64,000 bases of DNA, taken from Roseomonas sp. KE0001 (lineage in GTDB: Bacteria; Pseudomonadota; Alphaproteobacteria; Acetobacterales; Acetobacteraceae). The notes under the pieces were generated by a model. The model made no database searches, was not told where the DNA came from, and was given only the letters and a program-made list of their open reading frames with translations. Every line of letters starts with the position of its first letter. The first letter of the stretch is position 1. Where the stretch lies: contig NZ_RCVQ01000008.1 of NCBI RefSeq assembly GCF_016107285.1, positions 182,867 through 246,866 on the forward strand, written 5' to 3'. This document shows, piece after piece, positions 34,868 to 42,488 of this stretch. Made by a program: the position numbers and the translations under genes.

Positions 34868-35766
34868 GCGCCGCCGCGTGGGGCTGAATAAAGGCCGGAC
34901 GGGCCATTCGTAAAGCCCCCACCCCAGCGCCACCAGGCCTCCGGCAGGCCGGCCGCGGCGGCGCGCGCGGCGGCGGCATCGGGCAGCAGCGCGAAGCAGG
35001 TGGCGCCCGAGCCGCTCATCCGCGCCAGCAGGCAGTCCGGCAGCGCGCGCAGGGCGGCCAGCGTCTCGCTCACCGCCGGGCAGAGGCGGATGGCGGCGGC
35101 CTGCAGGTCGTTGCGGCAGGAGGCCAGCCCCTGCGCCATGGCGCCGGCATCGGCCCAGCCCGCGGGCAGGGTCGCGGCGGCGCCGAAGGCCTCGGCGGCG
35201 CGGGCGCGGAACACGGCGGGCGTCGACAGCGGCTGGCGGGGGTTGACCAGCACCAGCCCGGCCGGCGGCAGGCGGGGCGCCGCCTCCAGCCGCTCGCCCA
35301 CGCCGCCCATGCGCGCCGGGCGCCCGTCCAGGCAGACCGGCACGTCGGCGCCGAGCTTCGCCGCCAGGGGCGCGAGCCGGGCCAGCGGCCAGTTCAGCCC
35401 CCAGGCGCGGTTGAGCAGGCGCAGGGCGGCGGCCGCGTCGGCCGAGCCGCCGCCGATCCCGGAGGCGACCGGCAGGCGCTTCTCCAGGCGGAGCGCGCCA
35501 CGGGGCGGCAGGCCGGCCTTCTCGGCGAGCAGGCGCGCGGCGCGCAGCACCAGGTTGTCCGGCTCGGCCGCCAGCGACGCCGCCTCGGGGCCGGCCAGTT
35601 CCAGGCTCAGCGCCTCGGCCGGGGCGACATCCAGCCGGTCCGCGGCGCCGGCGAAGACCACCAGGCTGTCCAGCAGATGGTAGCCATCGGGCCGCCGCCC
35701 CAGGACGTGCAGGTGCAGGTTGATCTTCGCCGGCGCCATCTCGGTGCCCGCCAGCACGGCCGGCAT
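34858..35766 (-). CDS. ispE: 4-diphosphocytidyl-2-C-methyl-D-erythritol kinase
   Basis: GHMP-family kinase of the MEP isoprenoid pathway; phosphorylates CDP-methylerythritol at the 2-hydroxyl with ATP. The 302-residue protein shows PAKINLHLHVLGRRPDGYH at the start, the ATP-binding PVASGIGGGSADAAAALRLL, and the C-terminal ARMSGSGATCFAL. ATG at 35766 lies two bases after the stop of the TPR-protein gene, so they share a transcript. The last 16 or so residues go beyond the usual end of IspE and the TAG stop (34860-34858) lies inside the tRNA-Gln gene, a 10-base overlap. Confidence 0.95.
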   Translation of the reverse strand: MPAVLAGTEMAPAKINLHLHVLGRRPDGYHLLDSLVVFAGAADRLDVAPAEALSLELAGPEAASLAAEPDNLVLRAARLLAEKAGLPPRGALRLEKRLPVASGIGGGSADAAAALRLLNRAWGLNWPLARLAPLAAKLGADVPVCLDGRPARMGGVGERLEAAPRLPPAGLVLVNPRQPLSTPAVFRARAAEAFGAAATLPAGWADAGAMAQGLASCRNDLQAAAIRLCPAVSETLAALRALPDCLLARMSGSGATCFALLPDAAAARAAAAGLPEAWWRWGGGFTNGPSGLYSAPRGGAGA

Positions 35767-35768
35767 GC

Positions 35769-37502
35769 TCAGCGCGCGACCGGGGCGGCCGCGTCGGGCA
35801 GGCCGTCGCGCAGCTTGGCGGCGATGCGCGGCCCCTCCCCGTCCTCCGGCCCCAGGGTGAGGGCGCGGTGCCACTGATACTGCGCCTCGATATGGCGCCC
35901 GCTGGCCCAGTAGACATCGCCCAGGTGGTCGTTGATGACGCTGTTGCGCGATTCCAGCTCGACCGCCTTCTCCATCCACTGCGTGGCGGCCGGCAGGTCG
36001 CCCAGCTTGAAGAGCGCCCAGCCCAGGCTGTCGGCGATGTTGCCGTCCTGCGGGCGCAGCGCGGCGGCGCGCTCCAGCATGGCGCGCGCCTCGGCGAGGT
36101 TCTCGCCCTTCTCGACCCAGGTGTAGCCGAGATAGTTCAGGACGTAGGGCTGTTCCGGGGCGAGGCGCAGCGCCTGCTGCAGGTCGCTCTCGGCGCCCTT
36201 CCAGTCGCCCGAGCGCTCCAGCGCGATGCCGCGGGCGTAGAACAGCACCCAGTGCGACGGGGCCGGCCGCATGCCGACGCGGGCGAGCGCGGTGGAATAG
36301 GCCTCCGCCGCCTCGGCATAGCGCTCCCGGCCCCGCAGCAGGTCGCCCAGCCGGGCCGGCACCAGCACGGACTCCGGATGCGCCGAGGCCAGGGCCCGCA
36401 ACGCCGCCACCGCCGCCTCCGGCTGCTCCGCCCGGTCCAGCAGGGTGGCCCGGCGCAGCGCCACCACCGGCGCCAGCGGATCGTCCTCGGCCGCGCCGCG
36501 CAGCAGGGCCAGGGCGCTCTCCGGGCGCTTCTGCTCCGCCAGCGCATCGGCCGCCACCAGCAAGGCGGGGGTGAAGTCGGGCCGCAGCCGCAGCGCCATG
36601 CGGGAGAGCAGCAGGGTCAGCTCCGGCGCGCCCTGGCCCCGCATGGCGCCGGCCAGCGCCAGCTCGGCCTCCGCCATGCCCTCCACCGCCGAGGCCACGG
36701 CACGGCCGCGCAGCAGCGCCCGCCGCGCTGCCTCCGTGCCGAGCAGGGACAGGTCGTCCGCGCCCTCGGCCAGGGCCTGCAGCATCCGCCCCGCCTCCTC
36801 CTTCCGGCCGGCGCGGTCGAGGATCCCGGCGATGATCTGCACCATGCGCAGATTGACCTCGGGGCTGCCGGCCAGGGCAAGGCGCACCAGCCGCTCGGCC
36901 TCGGCGCCACGGTTGGCGAGGTCGGCGATCATCGCCGCGTGCAGGGCGGCGAGGCCGCGCAGCCGGCCGGATTCGATCTGCGGCCGCAGCGTGGCCAAAG
37001 CCGCGTCCGTCTGGCCACGCCCCGCCTGCGCCCAGGCCAGCAGCAGCGGCTGCAGCACCTGCGCCGCGCCGTTCGGCGGCAGCTGGCGCAGCCGGGCCTC
37101 GGCGCGCTCCCAGCGCCCCGCCATGGCATCGGCCCCGGCGAGCACGATCCCGGCCAGCTCGTTCTGCGGCAGGCGGCGGGCGAGGCGCACCGCCTCGGCG
37201 CGGCCATCCATCACCGTGGCCAGGAAGGCGCGGCTGACCACCTCCGGCTCGTCCGGCGCCAGGCGATAGGCCTCGAGGAACTGGAGGGCGGCATTCGCCG
37301 TATCGGATTCGGCGGCGGCGAGGCGGCCCGCGAGATAGGCGCCCGCGGCGGTGACGCGCGGCCCCGCGGCCGGACCGCGCGCCTGCGTCGCGGCCGCCTG
37401 GGGCGCCGCCGCGGGGGCCGGGCCGGCGCCGGCGGCCAGCAGGGCGGCGGCCAGGAGAAGGATGCGGGCGGCGGGGCGCGGCACGGGGGCGGACATGACC
37501 AT
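35769..37502 (-). CDS. exported tetratricopeptide-repeat protein
   Basis: A protein of about 577 residues with an N-terminal signal peptide (ARILLLAAALLAAGAGPAPAAA) and many tetratricopeptide-like helical pairs over the rest; clear ones near the C-terminus include PYVLNYLGYTWVEKGENLAEA, NIADSLGWALFKLGDLPAA and NSVINDHLGDVYWASGRHIEA. Such proteins scaffold envelope complexes; the specific partner is unknown. Two ATG codons (37502, 37496) are possible starts; the first has AGG 10 bases upstream. It precedes ispE by two bases, an arrangement common in alphaproteobacteria. Confidence 0.85.
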   Translation of the reverse strand: MVMSAPVPRPAARILLLAAALLAAGAGPAPAAAPQAAATQARGPAAGPRVTAAGAYLAGRLAAAESDTANAALQFLEAYRLAPDEPEVVSRAFLATVMDGRAEAVRLARRLPQNELAGIVLAGADAMAGRWERAEARLRQLPPNGAAQVLQPLLLAWAQAGRGQTDAALATLRPQIESGRLRGLAALHAAMIADLANRGAEAERLVRLALAGSPEVNLRMVQIIAGILDRAGRKEEAGRMLQALAEGADDLSLLGTEAARRALLRGRAVASAVEGMAEAELALAGAMRGQGAPELTLLLSRMALRLRPDFTPALLVAADALAEQKRPESALALLRGAAEDDPLAPVVALRRATLLDRAEQPEAAVAALRALASAHPESVLVPARLGDLLRGRERYAEAAEAYSTALARVGMRPAPSHWVLFYARGIALERSGDWKGAESDLQQALRLAPEQPYVLNYLGYTWVEKGENLAEARAMLERAAALRPQDGNIADSLGWALFKLGDLPAATQWMEKAVELESRNSVINDHLGDVYWASGRHIEAQYQWHRALTLGPEDGEGPRIAAKLRDGLPDAAAPVAR

Positions 37503-37602
37503 GCGGCGGAGCCTAGAGCAGCGCCCGACCGGAGGGAACCGCCGAGCGATTCCCGCCGGTCGGACACAAGCCCTTCTGGAAGCTTTGTTTTCCGGCACCT
37601 TT

Positions 37603-37630
37603 CGGCCGGGCCTGAAAAGAAGGCCGGCCG
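37603..37630. terminator. GC hairpin after the ETF-QO gene
   Basis: CGGCC(g)GGCC at 37603-37612 pairs with GGCCGGCCG at 37622-37630 around TGAAAAGAA. It lies about 45 bases after the leftward ETF-QO stop and before the TPR gene. It could be a terminator or attenuator; there is no adjacent U-run. Confidence 0.3.
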
Positions 37631-37675
37631 GGGCTTACACGCCGTCAGCTTTTGTCACGAAGTCCCGCCGGCGCC

Positions 37676-39301
37676 TCACATGCCGCCGATGTAGTTCGGC
37701 CCGCCGCCGCCTTCCGGCGTGCACCAGTCGATGTTCTGGTCCGGGTCCTTGATGTCGCAGGTCTTGCAGTGGACGCAGTTCTGCGCGTTGATCACCAGCC
37801 GCGGCTCGCCCTCCTCGGCGCCCACCGCCTCGTAGACGGCGGCCGGGCAATAGCGTGCCTCCGGCGCGCGATAGACATCCCAGTTCACCGGCCGCCACTT
37901 CGCCGGGTCCTTGAGCTTCAGGTGCGCCGGCTGGTCCTCCTCATGGTTGGTGTTGGAGAGGAAGACGGAGGAGAGCCGGTCGAAGGTCAGCTTGCCGTCC
38001 GGCCGGGGGTAGGCGATCTTCCGGCTCTGCTCCGCCGGCCGGGTCGTCTTGTTGTCGGCGTGATGCGCCAGGGTCCAGGGCGACCTGCCGCGGGTGAGGT
38101 AGGTCTCCAGCGCGGCGTTGACCATGCCGCCCCACAGGCCCCATTTGGCGAAGCCGGGGCGGATGTTCCGCACCGCCTGCAGCTCCTCCCACACCCAGCT
38201 CTTCTCCAGCGCCTCGGGATAGGCCGTCAGCACCGGCTCCGACACCTCCTCCGCGATGGCGGCAGCCACCGCCTCGGCGGCCAGCATGCCGGACTTCATG
38301 GCCGTGTGGGTGCCCTTGATCTTCGGCACGTTGAGGAAGCCCGCCGTGTCGCCGATCAGCGCGCCGCCCGGGAAGACCAGCTTCGGGATCGACTGGAAGC
38401 CGCCCTCGTTCAGCGCGCGGGCGCCATAGGCGATGCGCTTGCCGCCCTCCAGCATCTTCCGCACCTCGGGGTGGGTCTTGAAGCGCTGCATCTCGTCGAA
38501 GGGGGAGAGCCAGGTGTTCGGGTAGTCCAGCCCGACGACGAAGCCGATCGAGACCAGGTTCTCGCCGAACATGTAGAGCCAGGCGCCGCCATAGGTGTCG
38601 CTGGCGAGCGGCCAGCCGACGGAGTGCCAGATCTTGCCCGGCGTGTGGCCGGCCGAGGGGATCTCCCAGAGTTCCTTGATGCCGAGGCCATAGGTCTGCG
38701 GCTGCACGCCGTCGCGCAGGCCGTACTGCGCCATCAGCTTCTTGGTCAGCGAGCCGCGGCAGCCCTCGGCGAAGAGGGTGTAGCGGGCGCGCAGCTCCAT
38801 CCCCGGCTGGTAGTTCGGCCCCTCCTCGCCCTCGCGCGTGATGCCCATGACGCCGGCGACCACGCCGCGGACGATGCCGTCCTCGACGATGGTCTCGGAG
38901 GCGGCGAAGCCGGGATAGATCTCGACGCCCATCGCCTCGGCCCTGGCGCCGAGCCAGCGGCAGACATTGCCGAGGCTGACGATGTAGTTGCCGTGGTTGT
39001 GCATCTGCGGCGGCGTCGGCAGCCTGTAGGCCTTCGTCTCCGTCAGGAACATGAAGCTGTCGTCGGCGGCCGGGGTGGCCAGCTCCGGCGGGTCGTCGCG
39101 CCAGTCGGGGAGCAGCTCGTCCAGGGCCCGCGGCTCGATCACCGCGCCGGAGAGGATGTGGGCACCGATCTCGCTGCCCTTCTCCACCAGGCAGACCGAG
39201 GCCTCGGGGGAGAGCTGCTTGAGGCGGATCGCCGCCGCCAGGCCGGCCGGCCCGCCGCCGACGATCAGCACGTCGAATTCCATGCTCTCGCGTTCGCTCA
39301 C
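37676..39301 (-). CDS. electron transfer flavoprotein-ubiquinone oxidoreductase
   Basis: Membrane-associated flavoprotein that passes electrons from reduced ETF (acyl-CoA and other dehydrogenases) to ubiquinone. 541 residues with the N-terminal FAD motif [17 protein letters not shown], the interior [20 protein letters not shown], and the C-terminal 4Fe-4S cysteines: CPAAVYE and [17 protein letters not shown]. Start is the GTG at 39301, preceded by AAGGGAGAG; an ATG at 39283 would remove six residues and keep the FAD site. It is divergent from the uracil-DNA glycosylase gene. ETF subunit genes are not in the window. Confidence 0.95.
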   Translation of the reverse strand: MSERESMEFDVLIVGGGPAGLAAAIRLKQLSPEASVCLVEKGSEIGAHILSGAVIEPRALDELLPDWRDDPPELATPAADDSFMFLTETKAYRLPTPPQMHNHGNYIVSLGNVCRWLGARAEAMGVEIYPGFAASETIVEDGIVRGVVAGVMGITREGEEGPNYQPGMELRARYTLFAEGCRGSLTKKLMAQYGLRDGVQPQTYGLGIKELWEIPSAGHTPGKIWHSVGWPLASDTYGGAWLYMFGENLVSIGFVVGLDYPNTWLSPFDEMQRFKTHPEVRKMLEGGKRIAYGARALNEGGFQSIPKLVFPGGALIGDTAGFLNVPKIKGTHTAMKSGMLAAEAVAAAIAEEVSEPVLTAYPEALEKSWVWEELQAVRNIRPGFAKWGLWGGMVNAALETYLTRGRSPWTLAHHADNKTTRPAEQSRKIAYPRPDGKLTFDRLSSVFLSNTNHEEDQPAHLKLKDPAKWRPVNWDVYRAPEARYCPAAVYEAVGAEEGEPRLVINAQNCVHCKTCDIKDPDQNIDWCTPEGGGGPNYIGGM

Positions 39302-39389
39302 GTCCTACTCTCCCTTGGTTCCCGCCCAGCGCCTTAACCCGATCGCGGGTTGCGCGGAACCCCGCGCGGGCGCGATATGGCGGGTGCCG

Positions 39390-40295
39390 ATGAGCCCCGT
39401 CCCACCCACCGCTTTTCCCGAGGCCGCCCTGCTGCTGGCCGCCCTGCGTCTGCAATGCGACTGGGGCGCCGACGAGGCCCTGGCCGAGCTGCCGCTCGAC
39501 CGCCTGGCCGCCCCGCCGCCGCAGGCCGCGCCCGAGCCGCCGCCCGAGCCGCCATCCGATCCCCGGCCGGCTCCGGCGCGGCGTGCCCCGTCCGCCCCCG
39601 CCGCCTCGCCCGCGCCGCCATCGCTGCTGCCCATGGCCCCGCCCGTGCTCGGCGCCACCGCCCTGGCGGCGGCGGCGGACACCCTGGAGGCGCTGCGCGA
39701 GGCCATCCGCCGGATCGACACGCCGCTGCGCGACACCGCGACCAACCTGGTTTTCGCGGATGGCAACCCGGCCTCGGGGCTGATGCTGATCGGCGAGGCG
39801 CCGGGGGCCGAGGAGGACCGGCTGGGCCGGCCCTTCGTCGGGCAGTCCGGCCAGCTGCTCGACCGCATGCTGGCCAGCATCGGGCTGGACCGGCAGGCGG
39901 AGGCGCCGGAGCGGAGCTTCTACATCACCAACATCCTGCCCTGGCGCCCTCCCGGCAACCGCACGCCGACGGATGCCGAGATCGCGCTGTTCCTGCCGGT
40001 GGTGCTGCGGCACATCGCCCTGGTGCGGCCGCGGCGGGTGGTCATGCTGGGCGGCACGGCGGCCAAGGCGCTGTTGCGCGCGCGCGAGGGCATCACCCGC
40101 CTGCGGGGCCGCTGGCGCGACCTGCCGCCGGAGGCGGGCGGCGTGCCCGCCCTGCCCAGCCTGCATCCGGCCTATCTGCTGCGGAACCCGGCGGCCAAGC
40201 GGGAGGCCTGGGCCGATCTGCTGATGCTGCGTCGCGCGCTGGATGGCGCCGGGCCCTTGGCGGATGGGGTGGCGGAGCCCGGCATCACGGAATAG
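39390..40295 (+). CDS. uracil-DNA glycosylase, family 4/5-like, without Fe-S cysteines
   Basis: Removes uracil from DNA in base-excision repair. The 301-residue protein has an N-terminal helix, a proline/alanine-rich linker (about 40-85) and the glycosylase domain: [20 protein letters not shown] (active-site A-type motif GEAPGxxE), [20 protein letters not shown], and [12 protein letters not shown]. In family 4 four cysteines hold a 4Fe-4S cluster; here their positions are replaced (RIDTPL for the CxxC region, PWR for KCR) and the whole protein has a single cysteine (Cys23). It is divergent from ETF-QO by about 90 bases and 115 bases upstream of the transglycosylase. Confidence 0.87.
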   Translation: MSPVPPTAFPEAALLLAALRLQCDWGADEALAELPLDRLAAPPPQAAPEPPPEPPSDPRPAPARRAPSAPAASPAPPSLLPMAPPVLGATALAAAADTLEALREAIRRIDTPLRDTATNLVFADGNPASGLMLIGEAPGAEEDRLGRPFVGQSGQLLDRMLASIGLDRQAEAPERSFYITNILPWRPPGNRTPTDAEIALFLPVVLRHIALVRPRRVVMLGGTAAKALLRAREGITRLRGRWRDLPPEAGGVPALPSLHPAYLLRNPAAKREAWADLLMLRRALDGAGPLADGVAEPGITE

Positions 40296-40410
40296 TGATT
40301 GCCGTTCCTGACGAAAGCCCGGCTGTTTCCCGACCTGGTCTCAGCTGGCGAGACCCGTCCCGCCCTTGGCGCTTGCCGCCACCTCACCATTTCGTTAACG
40401 CCGGAAGGCC

Positions 40411-42276
40411 ATGCGCGCGATCCGCACCATGGCCCTTCGCTCACCCGCCCTGGCGCTCGGCCTGGGATGGGCGGCGTCGCTGTGTCTCGGGGCTCAGGTC
40501 CCGGCCATGGCGCAAGGGGCCGGACCGACCGCCCCCATCGAGCGGGCCCTGAGCGTCACTCATGCCACCCCGGCGGCGATGGTGGACGGCCCGGCACGCC
40601 CGGGGCTTCCCCAACCTCTGGCGGCCACTGACGCGGCCCGGCTGAGACGCATCTTCGCCCTGCAGGCCGCCGGCCAGATGCCGGCCGCCCTGGAGGAGGC
40701 CGCCCGGCTGGAGGACCGCCGGCTGATGGGCCATGTGCTGGCCGACCGCTGGCTGCGGACCGGTCTCGCCGAGCCGGGGCTGCCGGATCTCCACGGCTGG
40801 CTCGCCCAGTACGCCGACCATCCCGATGCCACGGCGATCCACGCCCTGCTGAGCCGCCGCCTGCCCCGCGACGCGCCGCAGCCGCCGATTCCGCAGGACG
40901 ATTCCCTCGCCGCCGATGCCGAGGTGGTGCCCGAGGAGCGCGATCCGGCCTCCCGCGACATCAGCCGCGACGCGCGGCTCGACCGGCTGGTGCGCGGCCG
41001 CGCCACCGAGGGCGATGCCGAGGGCGCGCTGCAGGCCGTCGGCCGCGGGGCCAGTGGCAGCTATGCCGCCCTGCTGCGCAGCGAGGTGGCGCTGGCCACC
41101 TTCCATCGCGGTCAGGACGAGGAGGCCTACCGCATCGCCGCCGCCGCCGCGCGGGGCCAGCCCCAGCTCGCGCAGCCGGCCTATGTCGCCGGCCTCGCCG
41201 CCTGGGGCATGGGCCGGGCGGATCTGGCGCTGACCCAGTTCGAGCAGGCGGCGCGGGCCGAGAACGCCACCCCCGCCCAGCGCGCGGCCGCCGCCTTCTG
41301 GACCGCGCGCGCCGCGGTGCGAACCCGCCGGCCGCAGCTCTACGTGCCCTGGATGCTGCAGGCGGCGCAGGAGCCGCGCACCTTCCACGGGCTGGTGGCG
41401 CGGCGCGCCCTCGGCCTGGCGCCCGGCTTCGCCTGGGAGCGCGAGCCGGCCGGCGCCGCCGAAGGGGCCGCCCTGGCCGAGACGGCGCCGGGCTGGCGCG
41501 CCCTGGCGCTGCTCCAGATCGACCAGCGGGCCCGGGCGGAGCAGGAACTCCGTCGCCTCTGGCCGATCGCCCGGGGCAACCCGGCCCTGTCGCGCGCCAT
41601 GCTGGCGGTGGCCAGCCAGGCGGGGCTGACCGATCTCGCCGCCCAGGTGGCGGCCCTGGTGCAGACCGCCGACGGCCGCCCGCGCGACTACGACCGCTTC
41701 CCCCTGCCCCGGCTGGAGCCGCTCGGCGGCTTCCGGGTGGACCCCGCCCTGCTCTACGGCATCGCGCTGCAGGAATCCCGCTTCGAGACGCGCGCCGTCT
41801 CGCCGGCCGGAGCGCGCGGGCTGATGCAGATCATGCCCGCCACCGCCGGCTACATCCTGGGCGATCCGAACCTGCGCAGCGTCGGCGGGCTCCGGCGCCT
41901 GGACGACCCGGCCTTCTCCATGGAGCTGGCGCAGCGCTACCTGCACCACCTCGGCGCGCGCGAGGTGGTGGATGGCGACCTGATCCGCATGCTCGCCGCC
42001 TACAACAACGGGCCCGGCAATGTCGGCCGCTGGGCCCCCAATGTCCGGCACCAGAACGACCCCTTCCTGTTCATCGAATCGATCCCGGTGACCGAGACGC
42101 GGGTCTATGTCCAGCGCGTGCTGGCCTATTCCTGGATCTATGCCAGCCGCCTCGGCCTGCCCGCCCCCAGCCTGGACGCCATGGCCGCCGGGCGCTTCCC
42201 CCGCTTCAACGCCACGCCGCTGGAACTGGCCGAGCAGCCGCCGCTTCAGCGTGCCGGCCGGATGGCGGCGCGCTGA
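40411..42276 (+). CDS. exported lytic murein transglycosylase (Slt70-like)
   Basis: Cleaves peptidoglycan glycan strands to 1,6-anhydro products in the periplasm. 621 residues with an N-terminal signal peptide (ALALGLGWAASLCLGAQVPAMA), a long alpha-helical superhelical region like the Slt70 U-domain (about 80-420), and a C-terminal SLT catalytic domain: LLYGIALQESRFETRAVSPAG holds the catalytic Glu of the ES motif, then ARGLMQIMPATA and LAAYNNGPGNVGRW. There may be a terminator hairpin after the stop. Role is cell-wall turnover or assembly of envelope machines. Confidence 0.93.
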   Translation: MRAIRTMALRSPALALGLGWAASLCLGAQVPAMAQGAGPTAPIERALSVTHATPAAMVDGPARPGLPQPLAATDAARLRRIFALQAAGQMPAALEEAARLEDRRLMGHVLADRWLRTGLAEPGLPDLHGWLAQYADHPDATAIHALLSRRLPRDAPQPPIPQDDSLAADAEVVPEERDPASRDISRDARLDRLVRGRATEGDAEGALQAVGRGASGSYAALLRSEVALATFHRGQDEEAYRIAAAAARGQPQLAQPAYVAGLAAWGMGRADLALTQFEQAARAENATPAQRAAAAFWTARAAVRTRRPQLYVPWMLQAAQEPRTFHGLVARRALGLAPGFAWEREPAGAAEGAALAETAPGWRALALLQIDQRARAEQELRRLWPIARGNPALSRAMLAVASQAGLTDLAAQVAALVQTADGRPRDYDRFPLPRLEPLGGFRVDPALLYGIALQESRFETRAVSPAGARGLMQIMPATAGYILGDPNLRSVGGLRRLDDPAFSMELAQRYLHHLGAREVVDGDLIRMLAAYNNGPGNVGRWAPNVRHQNDPFLFIESIPVTETRVYVQRVLAYSWIYASRLGLPAPSLDAMAAGRFPRFNATPLELAEQPPLQRAGRMAAR

Positions 42277-42317
42277 GGCAGCCTTGGCGGGGCGGGCGGC
42301 AAGACGCGCCCGGAAGC

Positions 42318-42332
42318 ACCACCGAGGGTGGT
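42318..42332 (+). terminator. short hairpin after transglycosylase gene
   Basis: ACCACC-GAG-GGTGGT is a perfect 6-bp stem with a three-base loop, 42 bases after the stop. It leads into an AT-rich stretch (TATAAATCTTTT, 42341-42352), so it may terminate the transglycosylase transcript. The same AT-rich stretch (42332-42381) is the likely promoter area of the next operon. Confidence 0.4.
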
Positions 42333-42488
42333 TAACGCCTTATAAATCTTTTCGTGAATTGATTATCAGTTTCAGAATATCGCTTGCTGGTTGCAAGAGC
42401 GACAAGGGTTGTGCCAACTGCCCCTGGTCGCATTCCGCGGCCCGAAGGCCTCGCCCTTCGTGTCCAGCACGCCAGGTTTCCCGGTCCC

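Noticed and set aside
42381..42401. CTTGC/GCAAG hairpin upstream of the dual-receiver kinase
   Set aside because: Five-base arms in a short AT-rich leader; too common to call a control element.
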